64,000 nt of DNA. Origin: Kingdonia uniflora (Eukaryota; Streptophyta; Magnoliopsida; Ranunculales; Circaeasteraceae). The translations under genes and the position numbers were made by a program. Below the pieces are notes generated by a model. That model worked only from the letters and a program-made list of their open reading frames with translations. It made no database searches and was not told the origin of the DNA. Positions within the stretch are counted from its first letter, which is position 1, and every line of letters starts with the position of its first letter. This document shows, piece by piece, positions 10,016 to 20,378 of this stretch. The DNA lies in the NCBI GenBank assembly GCA_014058105.1, contig JACGCM010002086.1, positions 372,001-436,000 on the forward strand. Reading direction: 5' to 3'.

Positions 10016-10579
10016 TGTAATAACTTATTTTTGTAGAGACCAAAAATAGCTTTACACCATAGAATTTTGAATGATATAAGAATGAAAGTAATAGCAAGCA
10101 CAAAGATTTAGCGTGAAAAACCCTTGAATGGGTAAAAAACCACGACCTCTCTTGAGGATTTGAGAAAAAGTTGTTTATAGATTGCTAACTATTACATGGG
10201 AGAGAGATATCAGAAAAGGTCTCTCAGAAGCTATGTCCCGAAGGTGTGTTAGTGAAGCTCCCTCCTCTTAAACTGTAGCTCTCTGTGCCTATTTATAGGT
10301 CTTATAACATGACCGTTATTTGCTTTAATGAGGAACATTACAATATCAAGTTTTGATGAGTCTTCATAATGGTCGAATAACGGCTTGAGTAACTCTTCTT
10401 CTTTGTAACCGCTCCATAATATGTCATAAATGCGCCACGTGTTTGTTCACGAGGTCGAGTAAATGCGTGATGGTTGAATGCTGAGACCTGAGCTTAAGTT
10501 TCAGAACTGGCTTTAACATCCAATCGGGCTGAAGGTCGATATCTGGGTTTAGGTCGAGTATTGAAAATAAGTCACCACA
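10016..10579 (-). mobile_element. LTR remnant of the short non-autonomous element, unit copy 2
   Basis: This is one LTR, 564 bases, homologous to 3815-4379 and followed by the same AGCAG. About 100 bases of internal sequence, including the primer-binding region, precede it (9914-10015). The rest of the element and the other LTR are missing because the duplicated unit starts inside the element at about 9914. The element was therefore already present when this copy arose. Confidence 0.8.
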
Positions 10580-11942
10580 AGCAGTGTTCTTCACCAATTG
10601 TTGCTTACTCGCGTACTGAAAATTGTAGTCATGGGTAATCCAGAGCCTTATTCAAGTTTAATTAAAGATTCATGATTGATTATAAAAACCGACGTTTTAA
10701 AGACCCGCAAGTGCACGGTGTACCGTTGAGCACAAATAGTAGCAGGGTCGTATCCCAAGAGACTTGTATGTGTGAATTATGTTTCGAGCTATTAATTTTA
10801 TCTAATAAGAGTGGGTTTCGTATAGATTTTGAATTAAAGAAAATAAATAAAAATGCTTTGATACGAGGCAGAGTGAGAACCAATGCTCGATTCCACTCCA
10901 CCCGTTGTAACCATGAGATAACATACTTAATTAGAGTATGTCACAACTTTTCGTATCGCGTATCCTTGGTTGGGTATATGCAATACATCATGAGATATGA
11001 AAATATTCATTGGGAATTGTTCATAAGCCACCTTACTCAATCTTGGTCCGGTTGATAAAAACGGGTTATGTTCTCTTCTCCATATTCCAAACCATTTTGT
11101 AATGTTCAAACAAGATGGTTTCTAAGATTCTTTACTTCCTCGAATTCAAGTTATGGTCAAGCTAGGATCGTAGGGAGAAGAATAAACATTAAAACGGAGG
11201 AAGGGAAAGTAACTACTCTAGCTAAACTATGTTATTTTATACTAAGACTACATTTAGTGGAGCTTTCTCTAGCTTTGGCTAGGAGGATTAACTACTCATC
11301 CCTTTGAAGATCATTGCCATATTACTTGCTTTAAAGAAAATGACAATACCTAAAGAAGAAGAAGAAGAAGAAGTAGTTTTATTGCTTATTGAACCTTGAT
11401 ATTACACTCTCCCAAAATGTCTCTCATGGGTGAGATTCCCCTACTATTTATAGTATAAGAGGGGTTACAAAACATCACCATTAATATAAAATCCCATAAA
11501 CAATGCCTTAGACCATACATAAATATTACAACTCATAAGAATAATCTCTACATTAAATTCTCTTCAATAGTCTTCCACGGGCCTTTAGTTGACAACTTCA
11601 AATGAGGATATTGTTGGAGTGCATCACCCTTGTTCTTCGTTAAAAACCGGAAAAAATGTACAACTTATATATCATGTGTCCGATTCTGTAAATACAAACA
11701 AAAACACTATTAATATCACATTTATTTAATAAATAACTATATATCTAGATATAAATTTAGTAGTTGTACACGTAAATATTACGTGTCTATCAATTCAAGT
11801 TCTTAAATCAACAAATATACCATATATTTGTCGAATGATAGTACTACATATTGTCACTACCTATTTAGTTGAGTGTACTGAAAAATTCGATGAGGGTCAG
11901 TCCATCTTGAATGAAATACTTTAGGTCCCACTATATACTTAC
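10580..11942. other. duplicated non-coding spacer, unit copy 2
   Basis: This is homologous to 4380-5669 and 22797-24099. It is the longest of the three because it keeps 10815-10874. Short open frames here are shared by all copies but have no recognisable domain. No gene is called. Confidence 0.5.
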
Positions 11943-12187
11943 ATTTTTTGCAGCAATAGCTAGCGCCTTCTTTGGAGGCAGATTGGGATCTATCCTTCTC
12001 CGGCGCTTTATTACATCCCTGTTAGTGTAAGAACCGTAAAACGAAATTCAAAGTTGGTGGATTATCTGGCTTACACGTTATTGATTTGAACTAGACTAAA
12101 TGCCTCTAAATAATAATAATCGTACCCTATCCGTAAATTGTAGTATACTGGAGCTCTTTTCATTTTTGGAGCTTTAGGAAGTTCCAT
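11943..12187 (-). pseudogene. YABBY/HMG-like two-exon fragment beside SAP copy 2
   Basis: Exon 1 is 12126-12187 and exon 2 is 11943-12018, with the same splice phases as at 5670-5916. Exon 1 has two residue changes (K-to-M in the basic run and W-to-R). The following exon, after a TTTTTCAG acceptor near 11880, is shortened. It is divergent from SAP copy 2. Confidence 0.5.
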
Positions 12188-12895
12188 TCTCCACGTGCAA
12201 AATTTCTACATAATCGAAATATAACTTATAATGACTACTATATGATCATTTGTAACTCCGAATTATCACCGTGGTTGCAGAAAAAGATAATGTATATCGA
12301 GAATTACGAACATAAGGTCGTACTGTTTTGATTAACTTGAGCTCTACTTAGTACATTAGATTAGCTAAGCTTTACTCTTATACGCAAATATGTGAATCCA
12401 ATGCTTAGCTGAAATAATTAATCACTTTTTGTTAAGAAGGCCTAATTTGAGAGAGAGAGAGGTACTAAGAACCCTAAGTCTCACTTTTTGTTGGATAAAG
12501 CTAAAAACCCTAATTTCTCTTCGTTTTATACTTTTGTGATTATCAATTTTCGATTTTCACCGTTGGATTGTTCATGCCTGATCAACGGTGGAGATTGAAT
12601 CCTAATCGGCTTGGTTCAGAAGCCTAATTTGATTGGGGTTCTGATTTGCATGTAAACGATACCAATAAGAGCTTTTAGGAATTTAATTTTATTATACCTG
12701 AAATACCCTTGTAATTGCTGAATATAATATTATCGATAGAAGATAATAGAAGGGGTATTTCTGTCTATTAAGAAGGCCGAATTATTATTTGATTGTGATT
12801 CAGAGGCATAGCAATTGTATTTAAACTATGATACCCATAATATCATTAAAAGATTAGATTACAGCTTGACCTAGGAACTTAGGCTATGTTTGTCC
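12188..12895. promoter_or_regulatory. promoter region of SAP copy 2
   Basis: It contains the same elements as the copy 1 promoter: G-box next to the divergent ATG, GA run, AAACCCTAA, and the TATA box at 12896. It differs from copy 1 by scattered substitutions and by lacking the 9-base palindromic addition. Confidence 0.5.
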
Positions 12896-13021
12896 TATAA
12901 AACAAGCCTATGTATTCACTGAGAGATAATTGCAAGTTTGTGCAGAGATCATAAGGGCTAACATAATAAAACTAAGTTGAGATTTGAAATTGTTTTGTTT
13001 CGATTTAATAGTTTGAAGAAG

Positions 13022-13504
13022 ATGGGTTCTGAAGATAGTGGGAGCAGAATCAACGAGCAACAAGCATGCGCGAAAGGGTGCGGGTTCTTTGGTAACCCAG
13101 TGACGCAAAACCTTTGTTCCAAGTGTTTCCGAGATAGTAGAATCGAAGAAGAGAAAGCTGCATCAGCCAAAGCTAGTTTTGAAAAGTCTAGGAACCCCCC
13201 ATTGCCTTCATCGAAAGGGAGTTCACTTTCGGTTAACGTAGAATCTGCAGCATCTTCGTCGTCAAGTTTATCTGATTTGGCTAGCTTGGTTGCCAAGGAC
13301 ACGGTTGTGAAGAATAGGTGTTCATGTTGTAACAAACGGGTGGGGTTGACGGGGTTTCAGTGCAAGTGTGGGAGCACGTTTTGTTCAATGCATAGGTACC
13401 CGGAGAAGCATGAGTGCGGGTTTAACTTCAAGGCTGTGGGTCGTGAAGCAATTTCGAAAGCCAATCCAGTTGTGAAGGCGGACAAGTTAGATAGTCGAGC
13501 TTGA
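13022..13504 (+). CDS. SAP: A20/AN1 zinc-finger stress-associated protein, copy 2
   Basis: This 160-residue protein is identical to copy 1, with both zinc fingers complete (A20 C16/C20/C32/C35; AN1 C100 to C132). Promoter and 5' flank match copy 1 with scattered substitutions. The 3' flank matches copy 3 through the first part of a Copia LTR and then breaks at about 14346. It lies on the plus strand, divergent from YABBY-like exons at 11943-12187. Nothing in the frame suggests decay. The TATA box is at 12896 and there is no ATG between it and this start. Confidence 0.97.
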   Translation: MGSEDSGSRINEQQACAKGCGFFGNPVTQNLCSKCFRDSRIEEEKAASAKASFEKSRNPPLPSSKGSSLSVNVESAASSSSSLSDLASLVAKDTVVKNRCSCCNKRVGLTGFQCKCGSTFCSMHRYPEKHECGFNFKAVGREAISKANPVVKADKLDSRA

Positions 13505-13894
13505 GTAGCTGTTTTTCTCTATTTTAATGAAATGCAAGAGTGATGGGTTGTGATGCTTCAATGGGTTCCTTAATACCTTAATAATAACATTGTTATGGTG
13601 TCATTGAGGTTGATTGGGATCTTTTCTTTGATTTTTGTTTGTCACCATACAGTTTGTGCTATAATCTTGCAGTTTTGAAACTTCAGTTGTAAACTTAGAT
13701 TTGTTTTGTACATGTTCAAGTAGATATTTGACGAAAATTGTGATTGCCCCCAACCATTTCTTAGTCTTTGTTGGGCTGTGAAGTGTGTTCAAACATAGAC
13801 GGATTTCAGGAGTTATTCATGGCTGAGAGTAGGAAAATCAAATGACTAATAACTTCTAATACACCAAAATGGGAATCAGATGTGAAGTTCAAGT

Positions 13895-14346
13895 TGTTGA
13901 GCCGCAATCCCGGAAGCCACAAACTCAAAGTCAATTTGGGTTAGCAATGAACAAACACAAACATAGAAGTACACAACACCAAGATTATAGTGGTTCGGAA
14001 AATTGCCTACGTCCACTTTCAAAAGAGAGAGAGAGAGAGAGTTTATTCAATGTCCCAATTACAATCACTCAAGCCCACTTTAAGGGATTTCTCACTCAAG
14101 AAATCCCCTAAAGTTTTTCACCAAAGGATTGTCAAAAGGGTGGTTCACAAATAACTTAGGTTTCCCTTAATATACTAGGGAAAACCTTTTACAATCGCTC
14201 AAATATCGAGGAAAACAAGAGGTTCGAAAACCATAAAAAAAACCAAGTTACCAGATTTCGTTCGAATGACACTTGAATTCGTTCGAACGAAACTTTGCGT
14301 CTGGGCCAAAATTCCAGAGGGATACAAGAGTTGTTTGAACGGATTT
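13895..14346 (-). mobile_element. truncated Copia LTR beside SAP copy 2
   Basis: This is homologous to the left LTR of the element at 26058-31715, preceded by the same CAAGT (13890-13894). It stops at GGATTT, 452 bases in, where unrelated duplicated sequence begins. The same flank on the left shows the Copia insertion predates the SAP2/SAP3 duplication. The breakpoint then fell inside the LTR, and the rest of the element is absent here. Confidence 0.85.
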
Positions 14347-14810
14347 CATGGGATGTCTACATTTGGTAAGTTCGTGTGTCTCTTGGGATAAGTACTTGAT
14401 TTCTCTAGAGTTAGTGTAATAGAAAGTTATAACTAATGGGTTATCGATGATCGAGGTTCTCTCGAGAAGGTGACTTCTTAAGTTGAAACCAGCTTCTTGA
14501 CCTTTCCTTTCGGTAGTGACAATGTAGTTCTTTAAGGTGAAGCACGGGAATTCTTGTGTTGTGATTGGCATGCTTAATAGTGACGTGCATAAACATAACA
14601 TAGCTCATATGTAGAGAACAATAGCACCAAAGTTCTCCTATATGAACGACATTTACACGAAATAGTACCAAAAGCTATTTCAAATAAATTAATGACACAA
14701 AATACTACATGAGTCTTTAAATTATTCCCAAGCTAGCTAGCTTCAAACATCCTTAATTTGTTCCAAAGTAAAAATTAAAATGAAGAAAAAACTCAATCCA
14801 AAGCATATAC
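14347..14810. other. X2 leader, related to 53713-54250 and 61340-61880
   Basis: This corresponds to the intron downstream (minus-strand sense) of the coiled-coil exon in F1/F2, strongly diverged. The part from 14599 on is repeated at 18304, the junction of the X2/X3 tandem repeat. Open frames of 76-117 codons lie here without known domains, and I do not call them genes. Confidence 0.4.
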
Positions 14811-15818
14811 TGTAAGGGCTTATTTCTAATCCTCCTACTAAGCCTGAGATTCGAGCTCACATGGTTCGTATAAACATACTGATAACCAACCAAGGACTGA
14901 GAGTAAGCAGATTACAATATAGACGACCTCACCTACAGTTCGAGGATATTGAAGCATCTAGTAACATTGCACTGCAGAAGGCACTAAGATATCCATCAAC
15001 AGATCGTATACATACGACCTTCGCTAGAGATCGCATCTTCACCAACAGTCTGAAGTTACAGCTAAGATCATCAAGAAATCCGTTACAAGATCAACAAGTA
15101 TCAGATAACAAGACGTTATAAGAGCATCTGTAGTCGTATATTGGCTTAAAGTTAAATTTGGAGAGCCAAATATCTATAAAACACCTACATCCGACTCTCC
15201 AAATTAAAGTTAAATTGCCTAAAGTCATATTTGTTTATCAAATTTGACTATTTTTTTCACTCTTCAAACCAAATTTAATGAAACAAAATCTACCCAAAAA
15301 TTAAAGATTTTATGGAAAAGTTGACATGTGGCATTTGACGAGTACTTTTTGAGGAGTCGGATGTAATGAATTTTTTTTATGACTTTTATTAGCCAGTAAA
15401 GCCAAATTTGGTGGCTAATATTTGAAGAGTAGACTACAGATGCTCTAAGAGACCTCATAAAAGACTCATCAAATCTGATATTGTAACGTTCCTCATTAAA
15501 GCAATAACGGTCATATTATAAGACCTATAAAAAGAGACCTGGAGATCAGGATCCAGGACGACTATTATCATCTACAAAACTCTTAGAGAAAGTGATCTCT
15601 ACCAAAACTCAGATATCCAATCTCTTTCTCTTTGTAATAGTTAGCATCTATATAAACACTATTCTTTCAGAAATCCTCAGGAGAGGTCGTGGTTTTTAAC
15701 CCATTCAAGGGTTTTCCACACTAAAACTTATGTTAATTGCTTCTAGTTCCTAGTTAATATTCCATATTTCAAGGGTGTAAGGCACTATCTTCGTCCAATA
15801 CGAAAATAGGCTATTACA
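14811..15818 (+). mobile_element. solo LTR with nested MITE, X2 copy
   Basis: Duplicate of 55-1062 with TATAC on both sides and the MITE at 15122-15445. Sequence is almost identical to X1. Confidence 0.85.
15122..15445. mobile_element. PIF/Harbinger-type MITE, X2 copy
   Basis: Same perfect 14-base inverted ends and TAA duplication as at 366-689. It was copied with the segment rather than by a new transposition. Confidence 0.85.
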
Positions 15819-15823
15819 TATAC

Positions 15824-16366
15824 CTTAAGAATATCTTTCACTAATGTCTCATGGTATTGACTTCTCACCATCTCGTTGAAGAGAATCTAATTTATTCTTC
15901 AGCTCCTTTTGATGCTCAGAGATACCCTTCTGAACATTCAACTATCTCAGCTGATAGCCTAGATATTTTAAGGTTCTTGTCAACACTCCTCAAGTATTGA
16001 TCTAACAATACTTTAATGGGAGAAAGGTCATAATGATTGTCGACCGTGTTTTGGAGGGTTTCTAAATCCCCCTTTGACCATTCTTGAAGATGTTCAAGTT
16101 TTTGTGCCTTCATGTCTTCGACAAACCTTTTGATCATCCACTTGAAAAATCGGCCCTCAAAAGATATTTTGCGGTCGCTATCAACGTTTCTTTTAGACAT
16201 GGTGAGGTGAAGCGTCGTGGGAATATGACTTCTCGTCATCAGAGTCACTGATGATTATGACATCTGTAACAGTACTATTATGAAGTAATTTTACACGGGG
16301 AGAACTCAGGGGAGATGGGTGTCCCTTTTTCTGTAGGGCGTTGTGAGCTCGACCCTTCACTACTCC
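15824..16366 (-). pseudogene. coiled-coil/SIM exon, X2 copy (broken)
   Basis: Translation, splice sites and lesions match X1 (1068-1610). The longest open stretch (15916-16248) encodes the same 110 residues as X1. Confidence 0.6.
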
Positions 16367-16656
16367 CTGCAAACAATAGAGACATTATGAGAGGGTAGTC
16401 GTACCAGGTATTTACAAGTGTAGATATAAATAGTGAATAGTCATCATATATACCAATAGCATTACTCTTCAGCTCAGGCCCAATCCTAGACGGAACAAGT
16501 GAATTACTATTCTGAAATTGTTATTAAGATAGAAGAAAGTTAGCATAGAAGAATCAAATATATAAATTGAAGGATCTCATAAAAAAAAAAACAACAACCA
16601 TATATGCTAGCTGTAACATATAGTATAAAATATTGTTACTACCTTACCGCCAGCAG

Positions 16657-18303
16657 TGTAATAACCTATTTTCGTAGAGAGCGAAAATAGCTTTACACCA
16701 TAGAATTTTGAATGATATGAGAGTGAAAGTAATAGCAAGCACAAAGATTTAGCGTGGAAAACCCTTGAATGGGTAAAAAACCACGACCTCTCCTGAGGAT
16801 TTGAGAAATAGTTGTTTATAGATTGCTAACTATTACATGGGAGAGAGATATTAGAAAAGGTCTCTCAGAAGCTATGTCCCGAAGGTGTGTTAGTGAAGCT
16901 CCCTCCTCTTAAACTGTAGCTCTCTGTGCCTATTTATAAGTCTTATAACATGACCGTTATTTGCTTTAATGAGGAACGTTACAATATCAAAATTTGATGA
17001 GTCTTCATAATGGTCGAATAACGGCTTGAGTAACTCTTCTTCTTTGTAACCGCTCCATAATGTGTCATAAATGCGCCACGTGTTTGTTTACGAGGTCAAG
17101 TAAATGCGTGATGGTCGAATGCTGAGACCTGAACTTGAGTTTTAGAACTGGCTTTTACATCTAATCGGGCTGAAGGTCGATATCTGGGTTTAGGTTGAGT
17201 ATTGGAAATAAGTCACCACATTCGCCCCGTCTCAGCCAATAGCACGAGAAACATCATAAGCAAGTGGTGTTGGTTGAGATACATATTTGACCTTTGGATA
17301 TGTAAACTGCATGGTTGGATTGGTTTGAACCAACGACCAACGTAAAGAGGGATATAGATTGTTCGAAGCTGAAGTTGAGGTCGGGCTCTCCCCGGAGTGT
17401 GATGGTTGAATGATGCGTGCTGACTGATGCGAATAATGGCTGCATTGGGAACGACCTGTATTGCATTGAGTGTTGTATAGAAGGGAGACCAATCGTTGTT
17501 TATCGCTACAAAAAATATTATATGTGTATGAGATGTCTATCGGTTAAAAAGCTATAATTACCTATGCTTTTAACTATTGAATGTAGAATGTATTCTCTGG
17601 ACAAGAAGTTAGTGTGCTTCAGCCCTTAGAAGATGTATGGTTCCTTAGTTTAAAAAGCAAGTTGTATATATACTTTTGCCTTTGGACGATGTATGTGTAC
17701 GTGGGTATAAAGCTATTAATATTTAAGCTTTAGCCTTCGAACTAGAAGTGTCTCTGGGGTGTACAACTGAAAAGCTTGGTCCGTCCAGACATGGCAATCG
17801 TCGGTATGAAGCTAGAGTGTATTATGTATCTATTCTTCAACCTCAGACTATAGAGTGGTGTTCTCCGGCATAAAGTTAGTATTATGCTTTAACCTTTGGA
17901 TATAGATATCAGTGAGAGAGTAGCTCTGATCATCGAAGATGTGTCCGCAGGTTAAAAAGTATATATGCTTCTAACATCGGAAATTAAAGTATCGATTGAA
18001 AGCTAGTATGAATTTAGCTTTAATAATCGAATGTAGTTGAAACTGTAAGCTGAAGCTAAAAATATAAGATAAAAATACTTAGCTGGTAATTGAGTTAAAG
18101 CTGAAAGTGAGCTAAGAATCTGAAGCTGAATTTGAGTATTGTGTCTGAATCTAAACTCAGGCTCGCCCCGAGTATGATTTACGTTGATTGATATTAAGCA
18201 TGTTGTGTCTGAAGCTGAGGACGAGTGTTGTGTATGAATCTGAAGTCGTGACATCAACAACTACAGTAACTTCGAACAATAACAGCTACAGTAACTTCAA
18301 ACT
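16657..18303 (-). mobile_element. truncated short LTR element, X2 copy
   Basis: The left LTR 16657-17220 is complete and preceded by AGCAG (16652-16656). The internal region continues to 18303 and stops at the tandem-repeat junction. The right LTR and primer-binding region are missing. Confidence 0.8.
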
Positions 18304-18515
18304 CATAGCTCATATGTAGAGAACAATAGCACCAAAGTTCTCCTATATGAATGACATTTACACGAAATAGTACCAAAAGCTATTTCAAATAAATAAATGA
18401 CTAAAAATACTACATGAGTCTTTAAATTATTCCCAAGCTAGCTAGCTTCAAACATCCTTAATTTGTTCCAAAGTAAAAATTAAAATGAAGAAAAAACTCA
18501 ATCCAAAGCATATAC

Positions 18516-19528
18516 TGTAAGGGCTTATTTCTAATCCTCCTACTAAGCCTGAGATTCGAGCTCACATGGTTCGTATAAACATACTGATAACCAACCAAGG
18601 ACTGAGAGTAAGCAGATTACAATATAGACGACCTCACCTACAGTTCGAGGATATTGAAGCATCTAGTAACATTGCACTGCAGAAGGCACTCAGATATCCA
18701 TCAACAGATCGTATACATACGACTTTCGCTAGAGATCGCATCTTCACCAACAGTCCGAAGTTACAGCTAAGATCATCAAGAGATCCGTTACAAGATCAAC
18801 AAGTATCAGATAACAAGAGTTATAAGAGCATCTGTAGTCGACTCTCTATATTGGCTTAAAATTAAATTTGGAGAGCCAAATATCTATAAAACACCTACAT
18901 CCGACTCTCCAAATTAAAGTTAAATTCCCTAAAGTCATATTTGTTTATCATATTTGACTATTTTTTCCACTCTTCAAACCAAATTTAATGAAACAAAATC
19001 TACCCTAAAATGAAGGATTTTATGGAAAAGTTGACATGTGGCATTTGACGAGTACTTTTTGAGGAGTCGGATGTAATGAATTTTTTTTATGGCTTTTATT
19101 AGCCAGTAAAGCCAAATTTGGTGGCTAATATTTGAAGAGTAGACTACAGATGCTCTAAGAGACCTCATAAAAGACTCATCAAACCTGATATTGTAACGTT
19201 CCTCATTAAAGCAATAACGGTCATATTATAAGACCTATAAAAAGAGACCTGGAGATCAGGATCCAGGACGGCTATTATCATCTACAAAACTCTTAGAGAA
19301 AGTGATCTCTACCAAAACTCAGATATCCAATCTCTTTCTCTTTGTAATAGCTAGCATCTATATAAACACTATTCTTTCAGAAATCCTCAGGAGAGGTCGT
19401 GGTTTTTAACCCATTCAAGAGTTTTTCACACTAAAACTTGTGTTAATTACTTCTAGTTCCTAGTTAATATTTCATATTTCAAGGGTGTAAGGCACTATCT
19501 TCGTCCAATACGAAAATAGGCTATTACA
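18516..19528 (+). mobile_element. solo LTR with nested MITE, X3 copy
   Basis: Homologous to 55-1062, with TATAC duplications. The MITE is at 18826-19155 and carries a few extra bases (ACTCTC) just inside its left end. Confidence 0.83.
18826..19155. mobile_element. PIF/Harbinger-type MITE, X3 copy
   Basis: The terminal inverted repeats and TAA target duplication are intact. The internal sequence has diverged from X1/X2 by several substitutions and a 6-base difference. Confidence 0.83.
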
Positions 19529-19533
19529 TATAC

Positions 19534-20076
19534 CTTGAGCATATTTTTCACTAATGTCTCATGGTATTGACTTCTCACCATCTCGTTGAAGAGAATCTAA
19601 TTTATTCTTCAGCTCCTTTTGATGCTCATAGATACCCTTCTGAACATTTAACTATCTCAGCAGATAGCCTAGATATTTTAAGGTTCTTGTCAACACTCCT
19701 CAAGTATTGATCTAACAATACTTTAATGGGAGAAAGGTCATAATGATTGTCGACCGTGTTTTGGAGGGTTTCTAAATCCCCCTTTGACCATTCTCGATGA
19801 TGTTCAAGTTTTTGTGCCTTCATGTCTTCGACAAACCTTTTGATCATCCACTTGAAAAATCGGCCCTCAAAAGATATTTTGCGGTCGCTATCAACGTTTC
19901 TTTTAGACATGGTGAGGTGAAGCGTCGTGGGAATATGACTTCTCGTCATCAGAGTCACTGATGATTATGACATCTGCAACAGTACTATTATGAAGTAATT
20001 TCACATGGGGAGAACTCAGGGGAGATAGGTGTCCCTTTTTATGTAGGGCGTTGTGAGCTCGACCCTTCACTACTCT
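19534..20076 (-). pseudogene. coiled-coil/SIM exon, X3 copy (broken)
   Basis: Homologous to 1068-1610. The open stretch 19626-19958 differs from X1/X2 at a few residues. It shares the CATG-repeat deletion and the frameshift, so these lesions predate the X duplications. Confidence 0.6.
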
Positions 20077-20378
20077 CTGCAAACAATAGAGACATTATGA
20101 GAGGGTAGTCGTAACAGGTATTTACAAGTGTAGATATAAATAGTGAATAGTCATCATATATACTAATAGCATTACTCTTCAGCTCAGGCCCAATCCTAGA
20201 CGGAACAAGTGAATTACTATTCTAAAATTGTTATTAAGATAGAAGAAAGTTAGCATAGAAATTTCAAGAATCAAATATATAAATTGAAGGATCTCATAAA
20301 AAAAAAAAAAAAACAACAACAATATATGCTAGCTGTAACATATAGTATAAAATATTGTTACTACCTGACCGCCAGCAG

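Larger units (their letters stand above)
14599..18303. repeat. 3.7-kb tandem repeat, first unit (X2)
   Basis: The unit carries the solo LTR with MITE, the coiled-coil exon, the left LTR of the short element and most of its internal region. It joins directly at 18303/18304 to a second unit beginning with the same CATAGCTCATATG. From 14757 on it matches 1-3545 almost perfectly, while X3 is visibly more diverged. Confidence 0.85.
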
